A model generated the notes under the pieces. The model saw only the letters and a list, made by a program, of their open reading frames with translations, was not told the DNA's origin and ran no database searches. The translations under genes were made by a program, and so were the position numbers. Below are positions 55,462 to 64,000 of a DNA stretch of 64,000 nt, piece by piece. This stretch comes from Entoloma clypeatum (taxonomy: Eukaryota > Basidiomycota > Agaricomycetes > Agaricales > Entolomataceae). The stretch is taken from assembly GCA_963565915.1 (NCBI GenBank), contig OY751485.1, positions 310,001 to 374,000 on the forward strand. Reading direction: 5' to 3'. Position 1 is the first letter of the stretch. The number at the start of each line of letters is the position of its first letter.

Positions 55462-57928
55462 ATGTCTTTCGCCTTCCAAGGTCTCCTTTGTGTGTCTCTT
55501 GCCGCCTTCTCGATCTACGGGATCCGAGCCATCAAGCGTTCGCGTCATGGTGCGCACAAGTTGCCGCCTGGGCCGAAGGGCATCCCTTTCTTTGGTAACC
55601 TTTTCCAACTATCGATGATGCCATGGAAAGAATTTGATCTTTGGAAGCCACAATATGGTAGGTCGACCCGCCGAATCCTCCTCCTCAAGTTCCAAAGCTG
55701 ATCTCACGTTCACTTCAGGTCCTTTGATGTACATTACTGCAGCGGGCCAGGGAATCCTCGTCATCAACACGCATAAAGCGGCAGGTGATTTGTTGGATCG
55801 TCGGGGACATATTTACAGTGATCGCCCTCGTATGATTCGTGAGTCGTCGACTATCCTCCACGAACAGCATCACAAACTCAGTCCCCGTTTCAGTGGCATC
55901 AGAGATCTTCACTGCTGGGCTCGTGATCGCCCTTGCGAGATATGGCGAAATGTACGTGCTGATGCTGCATGTCTAGTTGTACGTCCCCACCGAAGCTCTG
56001 AATCCTAACACAGGTGGCGTAAAATGCGCCGTGCGTGTCACGAGGCATTAACCAAGAAACGTATCACCGACTACTATCCCCTCCAATCAAAAGAGGCTGT
56101 CCGACTGATTTCTGGCATGCTGCAAAACCCCTGCAGCTGCGACAGTGAATTCCGTCGGTGAGTGAATCAAATCAATGTGCGGGTTAAAATGTTAACATGT
56201 GAATGATGCAGAGCGGCAGCATCCACGATGCTTTCTTTTGTATATGATCTTCCCACACTCACTTCTACTGATGATCCTGCTCTCGCGACGATAAACACAT
56301 TCACTGACAAAGCTGTCGATTATGCGAGACCAGGGAATTATCTCGTCGAATTCTTCACATGGATGGAATACATCCCATCATCTATGGCGAAGTGGAAACG
56401 AGACGCAGAGGAAGGCTTCAAATACTACTCGGAGATATTTGAGGGCATGTTCCACAACGTTGAGAAGCGAATTGTAATGTCCTGTGCTTGCCTTTCCTTT
56501 TCCCATATCTTGATCCGTGTCATAGAACGAAGGAGACGAGCGCCCGAGTTTTTCTGGATCGTTGATTCGGGAACGCCAATGCCATGGTTTGAATGATTTG
56601 GAAGCATCATGGTTGGCTACCACGATGTAGTATGTATTCTCTTTGATTTCAGCGGACTTCAACAGCATGGTGACGTGAATCTTAGTGGTGCAGGTTTCGA
56701 AACTGTCAGTGACGATCTTGTTGAACTATAGCGTATATCTAAGTTGAGCGTCATCCTCAGACCTCTGCTGCAATGGCCTGGTTCATGCTAGCCATGACCG
56801 CATATCCAGAGAAGCAAAAGAAGTGCCAAGAAGAGCTTGATGCCGTCGTCGGTAGATCTCGCATGCCTACGTTTGCAGATCGAAGTAGCCTTCCGTATCT
56901 CCGCGCCACCGTTCGAGAGGTCCTCCGGTGGAGACCTGTTACCCCTCTCGGTGAGTATCGCCTCACAATGAAGCCTTAACATCCATGTTGAGCAACCGCC
57001 TGTGAGACAGGAATACAGCACAGCACATCCGAGGTACTTAATTCGCCAGCCTGATGACCGAGATCAAATTGCTAATACGTCGAACACTTCAGGACGATTG
57101 GTATCAAGGATTTTTTATTCCCAAGGGCACCATGTGCCTAGCAAATGTATGGTACGAACGATGTCAGATCAATCTATCTCACTCGCAGGAGACTTACAGT
57201 CATCTGCAGGTCTATGAATCGTGACCGCGATGTCTACGTGCGTATATTGCCGTTTTTTCGGGTGTGTTTTGTCGTACCTTGAAATCTAACTAGGGACATG
57301 ATGCGGATGAGTTCAATCCTGATCGCTTTCTTGACGAACAGGGACAGCTCTCTCCCGCATTACCAGATACAAAAGATGGTGTGTTTACCTTGATCGAAAT
57401 ATCAGTCTACTGCATGTTGATGGACCTCGTTTTCAGAAGGTAACCATCCTTCTACACTCTTCGCCACTCTCAGACTTGATTCTTAAATCATCGCCAGGGC
57501 ACGTCACTTATGTATGCAATTGAAATACCCCTAGTAATTATTCTAACCTCGCCTTTGGCCCAGGGATTTGGACTGAGGTATGAGGCCACACATCATCTCA
57601 TACCTCCAACCAACCTCGCGCGCCCGATAGGATTTGCGTGGGCCGACATATGGCAAACAACTCGCTTTTCATCAACATCGCGTCCACCCTTTGGGCCGCC
57701 AACATAGCTTCCGTCAAGGACGAGGCGGGAAAACCAATCATCCCAGACACGTTGGAAACTGTAAACGACGGACTAGTCATGTAAGTATTGTCACCCATCG
57801 TCGTCAAGCTTGAGGGAGAGATACGACCACCCTGTTCTAGACGCCCGTTACCGTTCGACTGTTCGATCAACCCGCGATTCCCCGAAGCGCAGGCAATCAT
57901 TGCTCAAACGGGGGAGTTACTCCAGTAG
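55462..57928 (+). CDS. Cytochrome P450 monooxygenase, copy 2
   Basis: Same exon-intron layout as copy 1, from the ATG at 55462 to the TAG at 57926-57928, about 516-518 residues. N-terminal membrane anchor, LPPGPKG hinge, WRKMRR, an I-helix reading AGFET (Ser of copy 1 is Phe here) before T, K-helix REVLRWRP and haem loop GFGLRICVG with the Cys ligand. All splice junctions checked keep the frame. As the divergent neighbour of the terpene synthase it is a good candidate to oxidise its product; this is inferred from position only. Confidence 0.92.
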
Positions 57929-58371
57929 GATAATTGTGGACCCTTGTGGGGGACATGAGGTTAGTATGCCACCGCCTTGGCCGTGATGGATTATCGCTTA
58001 CGCCCGCGTACTAGATTGTAAGGGAAGCATGGGCAAGGATGTATCAGCCAGCCTGAGTGTAATTCCGGTCCCGGAATTCTAGTTTTCATATGTGCGAAAG
58101 ACGAATAACCACGAACATCTAACTTGCCAGAGCCTCGGAGTCTGAGAGAGTACTATGTCAAACATATACAGTATATAGGTGACCCTCGGTTCTGGGGTTC
58201 TGGGGTTTCAGAACGAATCTTCGGGACAAGTTCCCCAGAATAATGTGGAATGTATCAGACATACCCAGGAAACTGGTCATTGCTACACAGATATCACACG
58301 AACACAAGATATTTACAAGAAAGGACAAGATCTCTCCACCTACATGCAAGGACTCCCCCATCACGCCGACA
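57929..58371. other. Intergenic between convergent P450-2 and dynamin-2
   Basis: No gene seen. The first about 180 bases resemble the region after P450-1. Confidence 0.5.
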
Positions 58372-61300
58372 TCAGATATGCAACAGCTCCTGGCTTGCCG
58401 CTTGCATCCGCTCAAGCTTCTTCGTCAATTCCTCCCTGCGACTCGCAACGCTCGGATTCTCCTGCGCCATTTCCTTACAAATTTGTTGCCCATCATTCCC
58501 GTTGATCCCAAGACCACCGTATAACGTCTGGAGGATGTTGCGCTCGATTCCGCGCACGAGCTCTTGATCGATAGCGAGTGGAATGTTATCTGCGAACCGC
58601 TTGTATGCAACTAATTTTTCGGACAAGAAAGGAAGACAACGATCAGAAAGTTGTCTGCAGCTGGATTACATAGAGCCGGAGACGTTACCTTGGAAGTAAG
58701 CGCGCACGTCTGCCATGATATTGAGCGCCGGATCCATTCCGTCAGGAGGAATCAGCTTAGCAAGGTCTTCCGGCTTCGTCCCGATGACCCCAGCTTCTAC
58801 CAAGCCAGAGAGTACTTTCGCTATGCCTGTGGGGAAGGCCGGAGGCGGCTGATAAGAATTGCGGTTGGGTTTTGCACCCCCCTGAGATACAGAGGCGGCC
58901 TGCGGATCGTATTCGAGGATGGCCTTCATAAAGTTCGCGTTGCGGTCTTTCTCGCGGGCGCCCCTGTAGTGTGACAAGAATTTGTCCTTGTAGTCGGAGA
59001 GATAGTGGGTGTTGAGCGTGAATGGCCGGTCTTCGAGTTCGAGGAGCCAGTCGATCCGCTCTTTAGTGCGCTCCATGCATTGGTTGAGGTGATCATTGAG
59101 GTGGACCCTGCGTAAAGCGAACGTGAATCAGCGCGGGAGATATGTAGATCGTGAGAGGCTGATCTTACTTGACACGCTGCTCCAACTGTCCTTGCCCAAA
59201 CGAGGCAAAGTGGAGCTTGGTGAGGGCCATGACGTGGCTTTGTAAAGTGCTGAATACAGCTTTGCACAACTGGTGAGCCGGGGCACCCCATTCCTTCGTG
59301 AATGCCTTGATGTATGTCTCTTGAACGACGAAAGGGTAGTTGCCGGGCAATTCGCGGGTGCGGGCTCTGGATCACGTCGATGCTGGTCAGTGGGTGACTT
59401 TGCTATGGTCAAGCGCTCGAACGACGTACTGATGGGCCCTTTCCAAAACTTCGTCTACGCAAATTTGACCATCCAGCAAGTCTGGCCGAGGGCGAACGGG
59501 GGGTTGAGAGAAGGTCGCGCGCCATGCGGGTACTGGCACGGGGCTAGGAGACCGAGACGCGGGCATGGCTTTGTAGTCGCATTCGTCTGTTTGGAGGCCC
59601 AGATGAACAGGCGAACGAGGCTCGTCAAATAGATGACTCGAAACAAAAGGTACGTCTGAATCGTATTGGGGGTTCTCACTCGCCTCCACGATAAAATCGT
59701 CGCTTTCTTCCTCGGACGACAAGAACTCTGGCTTAGCAAGAGCCTTCTTCCAAGCGTACCGCCTCTCGAAGGGTAGGAACTCAGGGGCAGTACTCCTCAC
59801 CGCACGCCTAAATTGCTCTTGATCTGGTCGTATGGTCTGCAGAAGGCCATCCTTGTCTGGAACGCCTTCTACATGTCTCGAGAGATCGCGTATGAATTTG
59901 TACAGTAGATTCGTTATCTCGTTGGAAGGATCGCTCGACGGTGCTTTTGGGAGTTTGTTGATGAGCTCGCGGGTGTATTGAATAGCGCTCTCGAGTTCCT
60001 CCTGGATTTTCGGTAGCCTGCATCAGGTCATATCATTTCGTACCTTCGCGACTCGGAGTTATGGCAACAAAGCTCACCGTTTCGAAATCAGATCGGATAA
60101 GATCGCGCTCAACCTTTCCACTAGGTTCCCGGTACGAAGGTACTTCTGGTACGTCGAGTCGAGCTCTGACCAGGGGACAGTCAGTTTGAAAAAGTCGTCC
60201 TCGCGCTGCCTTGCTTCGACCCAGGAGATACCGGCTTTGAGATCTTGAGAGGCTGGTTGTTTGACGCAAAACCAACCGTTCTCCAGTGGTTCCTTCTCGT
60301 TTTTGACGAAACCGGTCCAGTTGGATTCTTCGCCTGTTGGGATGCGGTCGGGTTTTGTCAGGACACCTGAAACGAGGCAGCGTCAGACGTTCGGCTTTTG
60401 GAATGTCTTGGGAGAAGAGAGGGCATACCGATCGTCCTTTTGCCCTCTGGGTCGTGTTTCTTAGCAAGCTCTTGGGCGCCTTGGTTCTGGAAGTCGGCTA
60501 TGTGCGGTGGAACATTAGCGATGGATATCCAGGATGGAAAAGGAGCATCGTACTTTCGCAGGCGACGGTCAACAGAATAATCGTGCTGGGTCTCTTGATG
60601 TAGGACGAAACTAAGCCTTTGACGAGCTCAATGTCTTTCGCATTGCCGCTCATGCCTACCCCGGCGATTAATCCTACATGAGCACAATGTCGTCAGTTCC
60701 TCGATCCACGCTTTTATCACAAGCACGGGGTTACCTGGTAAATCGCAGAACGAGAGATCTGCGACATCCGGGCCACTGATTTGCAACGAAACATAGTCTG
60801 TCGAGAACGACAACTCCATTGTTTCGTCGTAATCAGTCAGATAATACTTTGATCCTTTATGCTTTCGAGTTGTGGGGTTGAGAATGGCACGCTGAGCCCT
60901 TCTGATGCGCTCTTCGACCTGGGACTTGTCTGTGATGATGTCGCCGAATTGCTCATTGGACGACTTCCCGTTCTCGAGGGTGCGAAGCGATACGGTGCAT
61001 TTCCAAGCACCAGTAGAGCGTGACAAACGACACTCCGTGGGGCACCTAGGCGGGTCATTTACGTCAATTCCCAGAGCAAAGTGAGATTGTGTGATACGAA
61101 CCGCGTGCAAGTGCCAGCGGCGCGGGGTAGGGTTATACCGGAGATTGACTCGATGAGGGAAGATTTGCCTGCGCTTTGGGCGCCGATCACTGCGATTTGC
61201 GGAAGATCGATGTCGACTTGGACCCTATAATAGCAGCGCTTAGTCTTCGTGATAGACGAGGGAAGAAAGAATCCTCACCCAGTACTATGGAGTCGGTTTA

Positions 61301-61460
61301 CGAGATCGAGCATTCGTCTCCCAGCCTGTGAAAGGTGTGGATTGGATAATCCGACGCCCTGATTATCTATAGCCGGGCTAGCGGGTGGAGAGCTGTGCGG
61401 TAACGAGATGCTCGTCATCGAGTCGATATCCAAGCTATCGGTGCTACAAGTCTGAGACAT
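58372..61460 (-). CDS. Dynamin-like large GTPase, copy 2
   Basis: Paralogue of 9009-12042, read from the ATG at 61460 to the stop at 58372, roughly 800-850 residues over many short introns. P-loop [24 protein letters not shown], the stalk and the GTPase effector domain ([13 protein letters not shown] near the C-terminus) are all present. The acidic stalk linker (EEESDDF...) is extended by a Ser/Pro-rich stretch of roughly 40-50 residues absent from copy 1. No disabling change found. Membrane-remodelling GTPase by family; specific role unknown. Confidence 0.92.
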
Positions 61461-62364
61461 GAAGGTGATTTGAGAGGCAGGCGCGCGAGGGTTTTAAAGG
61501 ACGAAGATTGTGGGCAAATGCTGTAGAGAAATCACCTGGCGAGGGCATGTGTTGATCCCGTAGCGTGAATTATGACTCGGATGATACAAATCGAGCAACA
61601 TTGGACCCACAAAGTAGTAGATGGGCGCCAAAAATCAAGAAGACATGCATAGCCTTTCCCGGAACAGAACAAAGACTCGAGAGATGAAGAAGACTTCACC
61701 CAGAAAGTCAATATCAAGGGCAAATGTGGCGCGATCGCGGCGTGAGGTCTGATGGCGTTTAAGTAGTACGCGGTACGGTTGCCCTCCAGGGTCAGGTCTA
61801 TGATTGGCTGCGTTCATGCTGTGACAGTCGAAAGAAGCATGCGGATCAACCGTTTTTGGGAGTGCCATAAGTCTGGCGTCTGGGCTGGCACCCTGTGGTA
61901 TGGCTGTGACAAGGTATTAATTATTCAGATTGCATACCGTATTCTCTGCATCGGGGACGATGCTCTATTCGCACTCCGACATGTTCAAATCAACAACATG
62001 ACTAAACACCAGCGATGCCACGCATGAATTCCCGAGCAGAGAGGATATGCATTATGTGTCGCCTTTGTCATTCGGACATCAGCAGCCTCTCGGGCTCTAC
62101 GCCGAGCGCAGTGGTGTGCTGTGAGTCTGTCCTTCTCCCTTGCACGTACTGTGATGACATAATATCAACAGTGTAACTCGCCACTGCCTTCCTACGTGGC
62201 TGCTCTTTCATCCTTCCGTCTTCGTCGTTAATATGGGGGATATACCGGTCTCAAGAAGCGGATATCAGTCGGTCTCTGAAGCTGGTTTTCCTTGGCTATA
62301 TCAGTATCAACCCTTCACCTGTTCTGCCTTTCATCCTGCTCCCTTGTCCGACATCTCGCCACCA
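61461..62364. other. Intergenic, no convincing gene
   Basis: About 900 bases with only short open frames. It likely includes the dynamin-2 promoter on the left and the upstream region of the next gene on the right. Confidence 0.45.
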
Positions 62365-63061
62365 ATGGTCCAACTCGCCACCAAATCCACCCCCTCCAAC
62401 GCCCCCCTGGTCATCCCGATCGATATGGTAGTTCTATCCACGCTAGTGCAAGAAATGGGTATACAGCTGCGTGAGTAGCTTGTGTATCATCTCTTCTTGG
62501 AGATACGATCGCTCACTATTCTCACAGCAGTGGATGGGAAAATTATCATAGCAGATGGTCACCTTATAATAATCCGTAAGTTCTTCATTTCTAATATCGT
62601 CATATACTAGTAGTAGGACTGATGTCCAACCTTTAGCATCGATGGACCTCGCCACCCCCATGCCCATTCCCACATCCATGCCTGCGCCCACGTCCATGCC
62701 TGCGCCCACATCCACGTCCACATCTATGCCATCCTCAATGCCTCTACCACCTTTGCACTGTGCTCCAGGGGCACATTACGTTGTTTTTGCTGGTCGGGAT
62801 GTCGGTGTATTTGCCAATGCGTAAGCTTCCTTCCTCTCGATGGAATACCATGTGGCTAATGCTTGTCCAATCAGACAGCATGCCAACTCTCTCGTAAATG
62901 GTATTGCGTATGCCTCGCAAAAACGGTATGCCACCTACGTCGATGCCCGGAATGAATATATCCAAGCACTACGAGAGCAGCGCGTCTTCAAGCTGCCGCC
63001 TGGCGGTCAGCCCGTGCTGGTTACCTTGGAAGCTGCTGGATATGCTGAACAACGTCTATAG
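62365..63061 (+). CDS. Viroplasmin / RNase-H1 N-terminal-domain protein
   Basis: Four exons, 62365-62470, 62528-62575, 62637-62820 and 62875-63061; introns of 54-61 bp with good borders; 525 nt, 174 residues. A low-complexity Met/Pro/Thr/Ser repeat region (PMPIPTSMPAPTSMPAP) precedes a C-terminal domain with HYVVFAGRDVGVFANA, VNGIAYASQKRY and an ARNEYIQAL helix. This matches the Caulimovirus-VI/RNase H1 N-terminal fold, which binds RNA:DNA hybrids or dsRNA. No RNase H catalytic domain is attached. An upstream in-frame ATG at 62233 exists, but the 62365 start gives a cleaner model. Confidence 0.75.
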
Positions 63062-63607
63062 GATACCATTTTTGTTCCACCATCGTCATCTTGCTGTTTG
63101 CCTCATCGCTCGCCTTGCTACATCATCATCTCATTATTATCTTGCTGCTGTCCTTGTTGCTCATCTTGTCAATTGTCATCATCGTGAACTTGTAGTATGT
63201 ATCAATTTTACATCTTGTAACCAAACCAGAAAAATGAAACTGTAAGCATAATTTGCAGACAAGCTCGAGAGGTGTTGATGGCACGATGTGCTTCAGTAAT
63301 GGCGTGGGTTCCTTTCAACTCTATTCCTTGACATTGCCACCAAACGGGAATACTACTCACTGCTGCGCTTGAGGCCACACCCTGAGGTGAATGATTCGTA
63401 ACACCAACCTCAAGCTGCACAGTCAAGCTTCATTATTACAGCAGCCACTGTAAACGACAAAGTCAAAGTCTGCACGCTCAATTACCTATCATTACCTAAC
63501 AGAAGGAGGCATGTCTTTTCAATGGTGTATAATTGTGACACCGACCACTCCGAAGCTATCCTCATTGGCACCGTAACCTTCTCTTCCTCCGCCTAGTATT
63601 TGTAGTC
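63062..63607. other. Intergenic
   Basis: No gene recognised. Short CATC/CATCTTG repeats occur near 63080-63190. A minus-strand open stretch (63208-63426) looks somewhat protein-like, but no exon structure was found. Confidence 0.4.
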
Positions 63608-64000
63608 ATGTCCAACTCCTACAATCGGAACCCTGGTGGCCGTAATCAACACGGCGACAAAGGTTTGTGTCTTGAACGTATTGTCCTTGATCCCAGCAAC
63701 ATCCGACAGTTCTATCGTCGCACAGTGAACCGCGATGATCCCCGACTCATGGCGGCACTCCAAGGGTACCACGAGGAGCTTCTAACATCGAATCAGGTCA
63801 TATCGGACAGACTGGCTGCTGAGCACCACATAATTCTAAGGTAAGAACCTTACTCGCATTATGTGTGTATTCTGCATTATCCTACCAGCGCGAGTTCTGT
63901 AAAACGGGCGCGCAAGCAATATGGTCTAGTCGGAGGTGCCTCAAATCTCAAGACAAAGCCACGGGCAGATGCTGAGCAACTGGTTCTCGATCAACTCGAC
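63608..64000 (+). CDS. Unknown gene, 5' part only (runs off the window)
   Basis: ATG at 63608; exon 1 to 63840, intron 63841-63888 (GTAAGA...CTACCAG, 48 bp), exon 2 open to the window end. The N-terminus is Asn/Gly/Arg-rich, then charged and helical (RRTVNRDDPRLMAALQGYHEEL), then basic (KRARKQYG). No family is recognised. The splice keeps the frame. Confidence 0.6.

Noticed and set aside
1..64000. tRNA or rRNA genes
   Set aside because: None noticed by eye; the only tRNA-related sequences are the retroelement primer sites. A tRNA scan would be needed to exclude small genes.

Overview
The window looks like a gene-poor, transposon-rich stretch of a nuclear genome from a mushroom-forming fungus (Basidiomycota, probably Agaricomycetes; species not determined). 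The reasons are many 50-65 bp GT-AG introns, a basidiomycete-type sesquiterpene synthase, expanded P450 and dynamin-like families, Ty1/Copia and chromodomain Ty3/Gypsy LTR elements, and decayed genes whose in-frame stops are mostly TGA. One 200-base N gap lies at 25754-25953.

Layout. 1-978: unassigned. 979-7704: full-length Copia element (Copia-1) with 349-bp LTRs, a 5-bp target duplication, and an unusual extra ORF that starts in the 5' LTR. 8189-8821: small membrane-protein gene. 9009-15703: dynamin-like GTPase (minus) and cytochrome P450 (plus). 16741-32877: a decayed host gene broken up by two nearly identical, inverted Gypsy chromoviruses (A, minus; B, plus). The flanks show that recombination between them inverted the segment that separates them. 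A perfect 2364-bp direct duplication sits on both sides of the N gap and is probably an assembly artefact. 32878-35692: noncoding, with a TCCGA-rich block that may be a foreign LTR. 35693-44451: a decayed DDE/integrase-core gene split by a second Copia element (Copia-2), whose reverse transcriptase is itself split by an 1100-bp insertion with a 4-bp duplication. 44781-48930: small gene(s), a solo LTR with a perfect 5-bp duplication, and a Copia gag remnant. 48935-53322: a 4.4-kb element with about 118-bp terminal inverted repeats, GCCGGCGA-type subterminal arrays, a minisatellite and two divergent unknown genes but no recognisable transposase. One of those genes carries a small hairpin element. 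53527-61460: a metabolic/GTPase segment with a sesquiterpene synthase (minus), a second P450 (plus) sharing its promoter region, and a second dynamin-like GTPase (minus). 62365-64000: a viroplasmin/RNase-H1-N-domain gene and the start of an unknown gene running off the edge.

How it fits together. The terpene synthase and P450-2 are the likely functional unit: a terpene scaffold is made and then oxidised. P450-1/dynamin-1 and P450-2/dynamin-2 are paralogous pairs now about 40 kb apart, with transposon nests between them. The strongest candidates for undescribed biology are the 48.9-53.3 kb TIR element with its two cargo genes, and the LTR-initiated membrane/PPxY ORF of Copia-1. The most informative structural history is the Gypsy-mediated inversion.
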